A stretch of DNA of 64,000 nucleotides from Epiperipatus broadwayi (GCA_028023455.1 JAQFVV010001038.1:1-64000); one strand, 5' to 3'. Counted from the first letter of the stretch, positions 12,205-24,866 are shown. Translations and numbers: made by a program. The notes: generated by a model not told the origin, from the sequence alone.

Positions 12205-13190
12205 CATCATGATTGAATGAGTAGGTACTAGATAGGAATTTTGTACACAAATTGTCTTGCTACCTACCATTGATTACTCTTGCTTGCATTGGGTAGCACA
12301 ACTGTATGAAGAGTTTTGCCTGTTTTAACAGCTTATGAAAGCATAGAGAATAATGAATGTGTAATGTTTAGTTATTTTATACCAATCCTTCCCAATAGGA
12401 TGATGGTGATTGTGGTTATTAAAGAACCAAAAACAGTATAGATGAAATAGGTTCAAATCTATATGACTATACAAGTGAATGAGTTTAAATTGAAAACATT
12501 ATTACATTTTGGACTCCCAGCTTTATAGTTAACTAAAAAGATAAAAGATAGCTGCTGCTGGAGGGATTGCATTAAATCCTTAGATCTTGTTGCAGTGCTT
12601 TCAAATCCAAAACTCCTTACTGATGAAAGCCATAAGCTAGAAACTTAAGGATATTGAATGAGTAGGCACTAGATAGGGATTTTATATACAAACCTTTTTG
12701 CATCCATTGATTACTCTGGCTTGAACAGGGTGGCACTACTCTATGGAGAGTTTTGTCTTTGTTTTAACATATGTGATATTTAGTGATTTAATACTAATCC
12801 TTCTCAATAGAATGATGGTGACTGTGATTATTAAAGAACCAAAGACACCAAAATGTATAGATGTCAAACTGGGTTCAGATATATATGATTATACAAGAGA
12901 ATGAGCTTAAATTGATAATAGCATTACTGTATTTTCATTTTGGACTCATAGCCTTACAGTTAGCTAAAAAGTGGCGGCTGGAGGGTTGCATTGGATATTA
13001 AATTCTAGGTGCTGTGCTCTTAGATTTAATGCTTCTTAATGCTAAAAGCCACAAGCTAGAAACTAGTTTGAGGATGTTGGATGGGTAAGCACTAGATAGG
13101 GATTTTATGAACAAACCTTCTTACAACCATTGATCATTCTGGCTTGTATGGGTAGCACTACTCTATGCCGAATTATGCCTGTTTTAATAG
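12205..13190 (+). repeat. Tandem array of a ~430-bp unit (T-unit), about 2.3 copies
   Basis: The junction phrase GTTTTAACA/GTTTTAATA recurs at 12322, 12761 and 13181, giving periods of 439 and 420 bp. Each unit contains a GGATGAGTAGGCACTAGATA-like segment, ATTACTCTGGCTTG, GGTGGCACTACTCTATGGAG-like and AGTTTTGCCTG-like segments before the junction. A partial unit (12205-12321) precedes two full ones. Copies differ by roughly 15-20 percent, so the array is old. No protein is encoded. The same unit recurs inverted at 54805-55215 and 58450-59173. Confidence 0.85.
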
Positions 13191-14278
13191 TTAGAAGAAA
13201 ATGTATGAATGATTGAAAAAATTGAACAATTTTTTATTGAAAAGAAAGGGAGAGGCAGATATTTTTTTCATTAAAAATAATCTAAAACTTTTTTTTTTAA
13301 TACTTTTTTTGGATATTTTTTTGCAACTAATTAAAAAAAAATTTTTTTTGTCTCATTTCTATACACACTCAGCATACAGAGGTTGATGTCTCATTGATGT
13401 GACTGACTATAACTTAGATCCACATAGCTGTACTATACAATTTTAATTCATTCTCGAGTCAGATAATTAACACATAATTTACGAGACCGTGAAAATAACA
13501 GCAGTGCAACTGTTTGCCACTTCCACGAACTTTGCTAGTACAGCACGTCTCTCTGAGTAATTCTCTTTAACGCTACTTAGTTCAAGTTTATTAATATTAA
13601 AACATCCGGATTAGTTTAGTTATTTCTTTTAAATTTACTGATAATTTTTAAACACCTCTTATTTAAAGTTTTTTCCAAAAATGAAATTAGTTCAGACAAT
13701 AACTTTGAATTCTCTTAATTGATTTAAATTATTTCTATGTACGTAGAAGATATAAAAGAACCAGAGAACCTAACTTAATAAAAAATGAGATGGAATGAAA
13801 AAAAATATGCACATACTCTGACTCAATCCGTGCTCTCTGCAGATATTATTGGCCGTCCAATTCATGCTAACGTCATCTGAACTTTAATTATTATTTCTGT
13901 AAATCTTCGGACTATTCATATTCTAAAGAAATTACATAAATAACTGTACTAAATATACTCTGGAATTTAATTTTGTAAGCCCAATTTTTAAAAGTTCTGT
14001 AATTAATCAACTTATTAAATACATTTATTTAATTTGATTTGATTTCAATACATAACAATAACATTAGAGGAAGAAAACAATTATAAATTATTTAGTATAT
14101 TAAGGCGAAATTTTTTGAGTAGGCAAAATATTATTCATATAATCACTAGGAATTATCGACTTGGCGGTACTTAATAAATCAGTAAGTAAGAGCTATCTAT
14201 CATGAACAATAACTTTTTTAAAAAAGAGAGAAAGATTTTTATCTTCATCATGTCAAAGATTTAGAAGTTCTTACTTAC
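13191..14278. other. Presumed first intron of the minus-strand dehydrogenase gene
   Basis: This lies 3' of the dehydrogenase donor on the minus strand. It is AT-rich with long A and T runs around 13260-13350. I could not find the next exon here or elsewhere in 1-14278; it may be short, beyond the window, or absent. Confidence 0.4.
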
Positions 14279-14501
14279 CGAGGCGATTGAGACCATGGCT
14301 GAAATGCCCTCGCATATCAGCAGCAACTAAAACTTCAGCCAGTGTTTCAGCATGTTGTTTTTTTGTACCAACTTTCACCATACAAAGTGTTATAAAATCT
14401 TTAAGATCAGATGGCTTTACTAAAGTCGTCATATTCTCAGAAGTCACTTTTGCGTTTGAAGTATCGTAATAACGATTTGAGTGTAATAGATGAAAGTTCA
14501 A
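14279..14501 (-). CDS. Malate/L-lactate dehydrogenase (Ldh_2 family), first coding exon
   Basis: The exon encodes about 74 residues plus one base. Known of the family: these NAD(P)-dependent oxidoreductases (YjmC-like, unrelated to classical LDH/MDH) interconvert 2-hydroxy and 2-oxo acids. Seen: residues 24-45 form the usual N-terminal helix (VKPSDLKDFI), followed by KQHAETLAEVLVAADMRGHFSHGLNRL, whose RGHxSHGxNRL block is the family's signature and supplies a catalytic-region histidine. The exon ends at CTCG followed by the consensus donor GTAAGT on the minus strand, splitting a codon after its first base. The family usually has E-M-Y here, which a G-AR codon would fit. Two starts are possible: Met1 at 14501, or Met24 at 14432, which has A at -3 and would give the more usual N-terminus. 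The remaining ~300 residues are not found. It faces away from IPP across a short gap. Confidence 0.85.
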
Positions 14502-14743
14502 AATAGGTCTTAAAAAGTAATTGAAACGGTAATTATACGATTATTATACGAGAATAGCGATTTGTTAAAATAACAATTGAAAAAAAGTTGAGATTTTTTA
14601 ATTAAAATTTTTTTTTTACTTATTTTCTCTAAATAAATTTTAAACAAAATTAAAATATCTTCCATTACTATTGAGAGTTTTATTATTTCATTCCATAAAA
14701 AAAAAAAACAAACATCCATTATAATACTTTATTTTCAACTCGC
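14502..14743. promoter_or_regulatory. Candidate bidirectional promoter between dehydrogenase and IPP
   Basis: Only 242 bp separate the outermost start codons of two divergent genes, so transcription of both must begin within or very near this stretch, unless non-coding first exons lie elsewhere. The sequence is almost entirely A/T with long A and T runs (14586-14620, 14697-14708), which disfavour nucleosomes. A TATA-like TATAATACTTTATTTT lies at about 14720-14735, just upstream of the IPP start. No CpG cluster is visible. The assignment is an inference from arrangement, not from a defined motif. Confidence 0.5.
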
Positions 14744-15077
14744 ATGAGGCCACTAGTGCAAAATCTTATTAAAATGGCGGCATACAAAGACTCCGATTTA
14801 TTTGTACATTCAGATTCTTTGCCTTATTTTTCTGTGGATTTCGTAAAAAAAATTCTTAAAAATTTAAATGACTTGAGGGTAGAGTTGCGTTTCTGCGATG
14901 TAAAAATAAATATTGGAAAACAATCTTTTGCAGCTCATAAAGCCTTGCTTTCTGCTGGAAGTTCATATTTCCATGCAATGTTTACCGGAGGTTTAATGGA
15001 AGAACATAAAAATATTGTAGAAGTTCATGGAGTTCTTCCTGAAATATTTGAACTTTTGATTTCTTTTATTTACACAG
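14744..15077 (+). CDS. IPP: IPP-like BTB-BACK-Kelch protein, exon 1 (BTB domain)
   Basis: This encodes residues 1-111 and one base of codon 112. The BTB/POZ domain starts near residue 42. Key blocks are FCDVKINIGKQSFAAHK, LLSAGSSYFHAMFTGG and the end FELLISFIYTG, which is standard for Kelch-like proteins; BTB mediates dimerisation and Cullin-3 binding in the family. The exon ends TACACAG followed by GTAAAA, phase 1, and the frame joins exactly to the exon at 35805. Two starts are possible: ATG 14744, in weak context (C at -3), or ATG 14774 (Met11), with A at -3 and G at +4. I favour 14774 for translation but give the longer form. IPP was named in vertebrates as an actin-binding Kelch protein; function here is inferred from homology. 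Confidence 0.9.
14770..14783 (+). promoter_or_regulatory. YY1-like motif overlapping the second start codon of IPP
   Basis: The sequence AAAATGGCGGCATA closely fits the YY1 consensus AANATGGCGGC, here spanning Met11 of IPP. In vertebrate housekeeping genes YY1 sites commonly overlap the first exon and the start codon. Binding is not shown by the sequence alone, and the same bases also form a strong translation-start context. Confidence 0.4.
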
Positions 15078-16959
15078 GTAAAAAAAAAAATACGCAAAAT
15101 ATTATAATTTTTGTAAAGTTCTAAAAAAAACCAATAAATTGAAACATTGTTTTACATTAATTAAATTAAAATTTTACAATTAAGACTCCATATTTATATT
15201 TTTTAAATATTAATTTCAAGAATAGAATTATCATTTTGGCTCCATATTTTAGAAACAGTAATCTGGATTAATATATTCAATACCGGAAAATATCTTTTGA
15301 AGTTATTTACCTTTACAATGCCATTTGTATATCGTAAAAAGTTTTCATCTATATTAATTAAAAATTTTAAGTACTGGTGAAAGAAGCGAAAGAATTAAAA
15401 CCGGAATAAAAACACAAAGATCTGAAAAAAAAGGAATATGAAAACATTCGAAGTTAGAAATGTAATTTATTACTCGAACTAATATATTTTTATTGAGTTG
15501 ATAGAATTCCATTTGAAGAAAAGGTTTAATGCAGTAAAGATGAGAGGTTTCACAAGCAGAGTTTTCGAAAAAATGGATTTCGAAAATATGTTTTTGTCTA
15601 GGAAATAAATTAAGTTTAAAAAGAATTGATGGTGGGAAACCAAAAATACATAAAAATTATATAGAAATTTCAATTTGTAGTGTTTTTTTTTTTTGGTACT
15701 ATATTATATAGAAACTGCTTTTTGATCGATAGCTGAATGAAATAATACTAAATTATATATATAATTAATAAATCATCCTTATATTTCAAACACATCTGCA
15801 AACATACATGGAAATATAGTAATTTCTAATCTAGTAAAGAGTGATTAATCATCATTTATTGAAAAGTGAATATAAAAAATAAAAAATTGAATGCTTTTTG
15901 AATCGATATTAAAACTAAACTTTCAATACTGTCTGAGTTAGTATTGGCAGCTCTTTTGCAATTTGTTATATATTTGTGCAAGTCAACAATTTCGATGCTG
16001 AATGAAAATAAAATTAGTAATCAAGTCTTAAGAACATCAAAATTATTTTGATATCAATATTGAAAGATTTTAAAAATTATTTAATTTATTATGTAGAAAT
16101 AAATAAGCCCATCTATTCCATTAAAGATGATTCTTGCTTTTTTTCAATTAAATTTTTGTTTTTATAATTAGTTAATATTAGATTATGATTAAAGACTAAT
16201 TATGCGTAATCTTATTATATATTGCTTTTAAATTAAAGGCTATACTGATAGCATATACTTGAAGAAAACATTTGAAAATAATAAATGCAATCTTAATACT
16301 GTTTTGGTGCTGAATATTCTCATCAAAAATAACCGTTATATTCAAAACAACAACAAATGGAAATATAAAATTATATATGTAAGTGTGTATGTTCCAAAAT
16401 GTATTTGATGAAGATTATTAGTTTTTCTGATTATCTCTGAATAGGTTGAGATTATGAATGAATTGTACTTTTTAATTTTTGTTTGCTGCATTATGTTCAG
16501 TGCAAACCATTTATACTTCTTTAGAATTAAAAACATGAGCAAATATTTTTTCATATTGTAAAAATATTGCTAGTACTATAGAATTTATTGTAATCTTCTT
16601 ATAAATATAGTTATATGTTGTTTTTATCTTATATTAATGTTCACTTTCAATATCGTTTGTAGTTGACATAAGATCAATTTTATTCATGATGTTTAATTAC
16701 ATAACACATGGACATTCTCTGGAATTAATTTTATCTTTACTATCCTTAACTAATTGATTTTTTGTATCCATTGAATAAAACTTATAAGTCTTTTTCACAA
16801 CGAGTATAAAGAAAAGCAAGCCACTGTTTATTACTAGTAACTATTTCTGTTCCATTTTAATTTTTGATAAAATTGTTTTATGTGTTTAAGTAATGCATAC
16901 TTGTAACCTCTATCTATTAAATCAACAATATTTATCAATATACTTTTAATCAGATTCAA
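15078..16959. other. IPP intron 1, first part
   Basis: Intron 1 extends to 35804 (20.7 kb). The donor is GGTAAAAA. This first part is AT-rich and shows no recognised coding remnant. Retention would add KKKNTQN and stop at 15121. Confidence 0.6.
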
Positions 16960-17960
16960 ATTTATATAAAAGTATGGTTCTGATGTAAAAAAAGATTTGA
17001 ATCCTGTTTATTTATATTCTGGATGTAAAAATGATTTAAGGTTGATATAATCTAGGATATTAATGGGCTTAATTTGCATAGTATAGTCTAACATGTTATT
17101 ACATTTCTTTAACAAATCTCTATATTTAATGCATTTTCAAATTCAGTAGACCAATTTAAATGTGGATCATCATTCAATTTTTCAAAAATGCCTGAAATTA
17201 TTTCTGATGGAATGCAAATAAAATGTATCATTATTCAATATAGGGTGCACGATTTTTCTTCAATCTTATTTACTTCCCAGAATTGTTAATTAGTAACTTC
17301 TGAATGATTTGTATGAGAAGCCATGATCCACTAATCCATACAATTTATTGAAATCTAAAGTCATTTTGTATTTGTTCTTTATTTAAATTATTTTTAAAAC
17401 ATTAACACATTCAAAAGATGATCTGATTGCAGACTTTTCATAATACAAACTTAAATCTTAAAGAGCAATTTTTTAAAATGTAATTTAACATTTGCAAAAA
17501 TACCTTGTGTGATTAAAACTAATGGATGGATTTGAAATGTCATTAATTTTTGCATATTCAATTTGATTATTCAATCTTGAATTTTATATATATATTCTGA
17601 TCTAATATCACAGATCTGTTACCCTTATCATCTTTCAGATAAATAACTTCTTTTATTTTCAATATATTTCTAGAATCTTGAACCAGTCTTTTCCAATATG
17701 TATTATCATTTATTGTGATCATATCTTGTAATAAATAAGAGGCTTGTTTGAGAATAACATTTTTATTTTCTTTTGACTCAAATTCTGAATCCAGAAATTA
17801 ATTCCATATGTAGCTTGATCTATTTTTACTATATTTTGGGCCATAATTTAACAGGTGTTGCTGATTTTCTGTCAAACATGTTAACGTTTGTTGCTGTGTG
17901 AATGTAACATTTGGTTTTTGATAAAGATGCTCAGCATTGAAAATACATTAAAATGTATTT
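16960..17960 (-). mobile_element. Penelope-like element remnant (N-terminal RT region)
   Basis: Read on the minus strand, about 17880-17560 gives LTENQQHLLNYGPKYSKN, then ASYLLQDMI, TYWKRLVQDSRNILKIKE and YLKDDKGNRSVILDQNIY. An L-x-x-D-K-G-N-x-x-V-I-x-D block following an LNYGPKY-type opening is the hallmark of the N-terminal part of Penelope-like reverse transcriptases. Downstream (17400-16960) is too decayed for confident reading. Stops and frameshifts are frequent. The extent is approximate, and the core claim rests on 17560-17880. Confidence 0.55.
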
Positions 17961-18224
17961 AATATTTTCATTGTTTTCTCAGAATATATATAGTATTTTT
18001 TTTATAATTGAGTAGGAGAATTGTTAAAATTTTTGATTGATTAAAAAAAGTTGTTAGTGAAAAAATTTTGAGAAATCTTTAATTTTTTTTTTTTTTTAAC
18101 CTTCTTTAGATAAAAAAAGTTATTTACAAGTAAATATTTATTAGCCTATGTTTTAACAGTTATATTTTAGCTTTTGTTTTTACTTCATTATTTACTGCAA
18201 ATTTATAGTTTTATTTATAAAAAA

Positions 18225-18676
18225 GATTTTTTTTTTTTTTTTAATAATAGAAAATAAATTTGTATCAAACAAACTTTAAAGACTGGTTAAATATTTTTCA
18301 GATCTGTATTAGGTTTATTGAATATTTTTAGCCTTAGCTTATTAAAACCTTTGTATTTTCAAATAGGTGTATATGTTGATAGCATGTTGGATTATTGGTA
18401 TAGAATTTAGTGGCAAATTAAAAAATATTTCGTATGTGATTAAGGGACATCATAGTTTAAAACAATCTTGTCTCAAAAAAAATAGTAACAAAATTGTAAT
18501 ATGCTTTTATAGGTTTGAAAACACTCAATAGATCGAGTTACCAAAATAATTTTTGTTTATAAAGAAGGTTTCATATTTATAAAAAGGATTCTTAAAGATT
18601 TTTTTTTTTTTAATAATAGAAAATAAATTTGTATCAAACAAACTTTAAAGACTGGTTAAATAGTTTTCAGATATGT
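18225..18676. repeat. Direct repeat of ~80 bp, 371 bp apart
   Basis: The block TTAATAATAGAAAATAAATT...GGTTAAATA at 18241-18297 recurs at 18612-18668 nearly identically, in both cases preceded by a long T-run. The first copy goes on to CAGATCTGTAT and the second to CAGATATGTAT. No element structure is visible between the copies, so a local duplication is likely. Confidence 0.8.
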
Positions 18677-20978
18677 ATATTATAGCACCAATTAAACTTG
18701 ATATATAATAAAGATTGGGATTCCGGCTGCCAAAAATAGTTGTTTTAGCTCTTGGATTAACATAGCAACATATCAGTTATGACTCAGAAATTATCATTAT
18801 GTCAAGACGTTAAATAAAAATGCCATTTGGAAGAAATTTATAAAAATAAGTTATCTCAGTTTTATAATATTTTATTATCATGTTTAATAAATAAGTTGAA
18901 ATTGTTCTACTATAATTTATGTAAATGAAACTTCAGTTTTTTTATACCCAAAGAAAAAGAAAGTTGTTTATGCAGGTCAGAAAATAGAATTGAAGCTATG
19001 GTGAAAATTTATGAAAATAGAAAGGGGAAATTCAATTTTTCATGCCAAATTAAAATATGAATTGAACTAAATGTGTTAAATGAAAACATGGATCTTAGAT
19101 GATTGACCAATATTTAATATTTTTTATGAACTTTAAAAAAAATATTTTAATCATTAATAGCTGAATACATTTTTTTTTTCATTAAAAAAATGAAGGCATC
19201 GTAGACAATTTTTTTTTTTTTTTTTTACACCCTGTTAAACAAACAATGTCATATTAGCTAGTATTAAAATATCAAATAGAGGTTTAAATTTTTGTGTTTA
19301 AATTTGTCATTTCTGATTTCTGTCTTCATGCCTTTATTATCATTTATCAATAAAACTTAGAAATTCAAATGATCTTATCCTTAAAGAATCAGTTATGCAA
19401 TAATTGATGAATTTGCTCATTTTGAAATTACAAAGGTTTTAAAATATATATATGAATATACACAATATGAAGCAAAAAACGTATTAAAATATTTTTATCT
19501 TACTGATATATGAATAATTTAATTAAAATGTTTTTGATAATACTTAAATGATAATAAAAAAATTTCCTTATTTTTAAAATTTATTTAAGATATGATAAAA
19601 AATGCTGCAAATATCTCTTAACTACTATCACTCCATGATATACTATATTTAAATAAATCATTTTTTATAGGGCGATGTTTGTAAACTGTAATATTTAACA
19701 CAGCATATACTATATTATTTTGTGGTTTAAATTTTAAATTTGTTTTTGCAGACAAAAAAAAACAACATGTAGTGGTATAAGTTATTACCTATGCCTTTCA
19801 ATTGCTATCCATTGTGATCAAAACATTAGTATAATATTTTAAAACTGTAAATTTGATTAAAAAAAATGCATCCACAAGTCAAAAGATGTGACAATGTGAA
19901 AAAATATCAGCATAGTATTCTGGAAGGAGTAATTACTTAACAACCAATGGCAAGCTAGTATAAATATATATTTAATTTTATCATTTTTATTGAAAAAAAA
20001 AAAGTTAATATACATGTCACTATGTATATATTAATGAGATGATAAATAACATGATAGATGAAAATGAAAAGAATGTCTATCTGTAGAAGATAGATCTATG
20101 TGTAAAAGGTTTGATAGTGAATTGAAACATAAGTAAATCTTAAAGAATATGATAGAAAAGAATTGTAATGAAATATTGCTGGGAGTATAAATAAAAGATG
20201 GTTTTAATTTAAGCTATAACAGAATGAAACTGCTTAGTATAGAAAAACAAGGTAGCAAGAAAGGAGTAATGATTGAAGATAAATATGTTAAATTATCAGT
20301 AAATAAAAGTAGATCCATTGAAAAGCGGAAAGAATATATAAATAGTTTATTTGATCAAAATAATTAGCATTGTTGTTAATTGAAAAAGGATGAAATGAGT
20401 TGTGCAAAATCATGAATGAAATTATAAAAACATTAAGTGAGAGAAAACAGGGAAAACTCAGTATTTATCAAGTTGCACTTAATTTTCTAATGAAACTTTG
20501 ATTGTCTGACTAGTAGATTTCCTTTCAACAGTTAGATTTCCAATAGAAAAAAGGCCTAATTCAAAGCTTTTCAATAGAATGATTTTTAATAGATAATACT
20601 TATTAATATCTGAAAAACAGTTTGATTTAGAAAATATAGAAAAACAAAAAATCCATTTGAACTGAAAGGAACTATTATTGAAAGATATATGAAGAGAGAA
20701 AAGGACATTAACATTTAGTGAATTGATCTACTTTATTTGAAATATTGAAAAAGAAAGATATAGATTGGAAAGAAAGATGTTTATTGAGACATTTGTTTAT
20801 GTATATGTAAAAAACTATAAATATCCATTATAAATATACTATATGTAAATTCCAAATAATTTTAACAGTAAAAATAATAAAATGCATATCTTAATTAATC
20901 AGTAGCTCTCGATTACGTTGGAATCCTTATCAACAGTAAAATAACATGAAAGTTTAATATCACATAATTTTCTATGAG
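18677..20978. other. IPP intron 1, unannotated stretch
   Basis: AT-rich intronic sequence with T-runs at 19209-19226 and A-runs at 19991-20004. No recognised gene, repeat family or RNA. Confidence 0.5.
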
Positions 20979-21480
20979 TTATATGTCAGTATTTGCTGCT
21001 TGTGTGTTTATTATATTATCTTTAAATTTATTTATCAATATTGCTTCCTTAATTGTCCTCATTTTATGATTTCTTTCTTCCATTAATATTTTTGTATCAT
21101 ATACATTAAAAGTAAATTTATAATTACAAGATTTTTCATAGTTGAAGAATACTGAGACCATATTTAATTGACTAGTTACAGTTTTTTTTTTTACCCGATT
21201 ATATAATAATTGATGTTCTTTTATCATTTTTTTCAGAGCACATAAATTATAAATAGTCAATTAAATATGACCTCGGTATTTTTTGACCATGAAAAATCTT
21301 GTAATTATAAATTTACTTTTAATGTAAATGATACAAAAATATTAATGGAAGATAGAAATTGTAAAAAGATGAAAATTAAGGAAGCAATATTGATAAATAA
21401 ATTTAAAGATAATATAGTAAATAGACAAGCAGCAAATACTGACATACATAGATCATAGAAAATCACATGATATTAAATTT
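20979..21480. mobile_element. Inverted pair of Penelope-like GIY-YIG C-terminal remnants
   Basis: The minus strand of 20979-21200 and the plus strand of 21261-21458 encode nearly the same protein end. Both have SCNYKFTFNV, DTKILME and KEAILINKFKDNI blocks (about 80 percent identical to each other). In Penelope-like elements the endonuclease ends in a comparable pattern: H-x-F-x-F, then D/N-T-x-I-L, then I-K-E-A-I-x-I. The non-coding flanks are mirrored too: CTATGAKTTA-type phrases and AAATACATATCTTAATT recur on both sides out to about 20885 and 21555. The structure is a ~670-bp imperfect palindrome containing two copies of a PLE 3' end. Confidence 0.6.
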
Positions 21481-21616
21481 CGATATTACTTTATAGTTGA
21501 TAAGGATTACAACATCATCGAAAGCATTACTGATTAATTAAGATATGTATTTTATTATTTTTACCATTAAAATTATTTGGAACTTACATATATATATATA
21601 CTATTACATTGTCTTC

Positions 21617-23710
21617 TTATAGAAGAGATAGAAATAAGAAAAAATATAAGATAAGGATATTATCTATCTTCTTTTCATTTAATATATATTTAGATGAGGT
21701 GTTTAATGTTTTGATAAAGATGATAATAACATTATAGGATAATTGTATTCTTTTTGCTTGCTGATATTCTTTTAATATTGAATTAATTCTATCAAAAGCA
21801 GTCCATCCAAGTTTAATTTTATGATTAATTTTATCCATTATGTTTCTGTCTGTGTTAATAATGTGATCAAGATATTTGTTATTAATTTCTTCTAATTCAT
21901 AATTATCAATCTTTATTTTCTTCTGAAAAAATCCCCTAACCATTACTTTAATCTTTTTAGCATTTATTCTTTAGTCTTACTTTCCTAATTTTCATCTGAT
22001 ATTATTTGCAAAAACAGTCACATCAATTCAGAAAATACAATTTTTAAAACTACGGTAAAAAGTTTGCAGATATAGAATCGTTTGTATATACACCTTTCTT
22101 AATGTTAATCTTCTTAGTATTGCAATGTAATCTAATCATTCCTATAGCATTTTGATAAATATTCTTTAGAATATGGCAATATTCTGGTATCAGTATTTTG
22201 ATGATCCAAAGCTTTAATCATCATAGAAATGTTTATAGAATCAAATGTTTTTTCATAATCTACAAATTCAAAGAATAACGACAACTCACATTCAATGGAC
22301 TATTCTATAACTTCTCTTATTAGTTGGATGTGATCTGCTATGCAAAAAAAAAAACCACTTAAATCGAGTTTTCTCTTTTGCTTGATCAGAATCCAAAATT
22401 CACTGGAGACAAATTGTAATTATCTTGATAAAGATTTTGTATAAAACTGATAAAAGACTGATTCTGCCAATCTTCTATTACATCTTTATCATTTTGACTT
22501 TTAGTATATAACTTTGCCAACATTTTTTTTCTATTTCATCAACTATTTTTATTTAAGATATCAATTATAATTTCCTGGAGCTTTTCCCCTTTTCATAGAT
22601 TTACTTGCATATCTCATTTCTTTATGTAAAATGCTGAGTAATTCAGATGTAATAAGAGATTCTTTATTTTCTTGTTCTTTATTATTATAAAATTCTTTGT
22701 AGAACTTTTCCATATATCTCATGATGTCTACTCTTTTATATAATAATCCCATATTTTTTTCTTATTGCAGAAATAACTTTCTAATACCAAGATGTTTCAA
22801 ATAATTTTGGGATCTTTTTTTCTCTTGCTAATTTATAATTAGAATTCTAAAAAAAAATAATTCATATAACTTTATTTCTTTATATATTCTCTAATCTCAG
22901 CAGAAAATTTATTTGTAGATTGCTGCTTTTTTATATCGGCTATCTGTCTTGCAATTCTTAACAGAGTATCAGTTATCCATTTATTGATTTCAATCAAATC
23001 TGAAACATCTTCATTGGAGTATTTCTGAAAATTGTTGATCCACTATCTATGTTGATTCTATTAAGAATGTAAACTTGAGATACATATTTTTTGTTAGTCA
23101 AAATATAATACAACTCTGCTGTATTTTTATTTAAATACTTTCATGTCCATTTCTGTTTAACATTTCGTAATGGTTTTTTTGGGAACTTCATTAGTCTGTA
23201 GCCTCTCCATTTTTATAACCATAATCAAATTTACTCATATTCATCTTTCAATTGTTTACCAGTTCAAGCATTACAGTATCCCATGACAATTTTAAAATAT
23301 TGTTTGGTCTTAATGAAATGCATTTTGTATATCCATATATTTTTTCATCACAATGAGAACTTAGTAAAGCTTAAACCTGAATTATCTTTCTTTGATGTCT
23401 TTCATTTAAATTACTAATCTTGTCATTCTGTCTGATATATAAATCTTTCATAATGTTTTTTTTTTTAATTTTTATTTATGATAAATTCCATCCCATTTGT
23501 GCTTCCAATATTTATGCTTTTATAGTAAATGTATATATTTATTTTTTAAGTCAATTGTCTCTTCACTTTTCTTCTAACTTCATGAAGTCCAACAATGTCC
23601 CATTTAATATTAGATAGTTTTTTTTCCAATTCTTGCAATCTTCCTTCACTTGAAAGTGATCTACAATTGTATGTATCTACTCATTGAATGGCAGCCTGGG
23701 TCCACATCTT
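21617..23710 (-). mobile_element. Degenerate RTE-type LINE (endonuclease and reverse transcriptase)
   Basis: Read on the minus strand from 23690 down. The endonuclease is recognisable in LSSEGRLQELEKKLSNIKWD-like and IVGLHEVRR blocks (about 23660-23590), TNGMEFIINK (about 23490), SFPKKPLRN (about 23190) and LTNKKYVSQVYILNRIN (about 23110-23050). The RT region shows SMKRGKAPG (about 22600-22570), FVDYEKTFDSINISMM (motif A, about 22270-22220) and the thumb KIDNYELEEINNKYLDHIINTDRN (21920-21840). These correspond to the common animal endonuclease-reverse transcriptase of the RTE group. The QG and YxDD blocks are not clear and many stops intervene. The element lies antisense to IPP. Confidence 0.75.
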
Positions 23711-24860
23711 GGACTATCACACACTGCTTTAGCTGGCAATTTTTCAATCTCTTGGAATTAAGAGCCTTAATTTATATTTGTCTATTATGACTAAATATCA
23801 ATATTTTTTTTTTTAAAAAAGTTATCATTTACATATACATTTATCCAACCTTCAAGAAAACTAAACTGATATTTCAATTAAAAACTATTAGACAACTGAG
23901 GTCAGGATGTTTCTTGATCTTAAACTCAGAGATAAGAAAAACCAATAAGCTCATCAAACTGGCTAATGCATGTTGGTAAGTAGTTCATGCATGTTTGTTT
24001 ACTATATGAATAATCTCAGTAATAACAACTGAACAAGAACATATGGAGAGGAAAATGGGAATTTGTCTTGCCCATTTCCTTTAAGGCTTCAAAGAGGAAT
24101 CAAGGAATCTCAACAGTAAACTCCTTTCTCCAGCTATCTTTTAAATATTAATGCAAAATTATTAATAAATTTAAATATTTTTTTTTGAAGTATCTACGCT
24201 CACATGACAAAATATGTACACTATTATCAATTTCTGATTAAATCTTCAAAAAGATTATATTTGATAACAGTTTAATTAGCATTCATATTCTAAGAATTAG
24301 TAATGCAGCCAATGAATATATTGTAATCATTCTAACCCTTTTATACTTGGAACTATATAAATAAATGATAATTTATGAATGTTGTCAAAATGTTACAAAA
24401 AGAACAGGATTTCTTCGTTATACCACTCACACATTCTCATAACAAAAAAAACAAAACAAAACATGAAAATTAAGTCAGAAGCAGAGTTGGAATGGGGGAG
24501 GGGGGTACAAAGGAATCCTCTGCTACTAATATTCACTTTTGAACAATGGAAATATGTTTATATATAAGTATACATTTAAACTGTAGATCTTATTCTATAA
24601 TTCCACCTTTAAGGATTACTTTTAATCTTCCAAAATGTTCTAATTACTTTATGTCTTTTTGCATTGTTTATATTTTTAATCAAACAATAATTAAATACAC
24701 CTTACTCTTTCATCTTTTTAGTAATGCTTTATTAATAATTATTTTTGGTAGTTTTCTAATAGTTTAACTGTCAAGTCTTCTTCAGAACTGTAAAATATGA
24801 ACACTTTCATAGCTTGTGTTTTTTTTTATAATTTTTTTTGTTTCTATATTCTATTTTTTT
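23711..24860. other. IPP intron 1, unannotated stretch
   Basis: No recognised element. A purine/G-rich run GGGGGAGGGGGG occurs at about 24495-24506. Short open frames here have no recognisable similarity. Confidence 0.45.
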
Positions 24861-24866
24861 TACTAT

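Noticed and set aside
1-14278. Second exon of the minus-strand dehydrogenase
   Set aside because: No minus-strand segment beginning with the expected E-M-Y continuation after an AG was found by eye.
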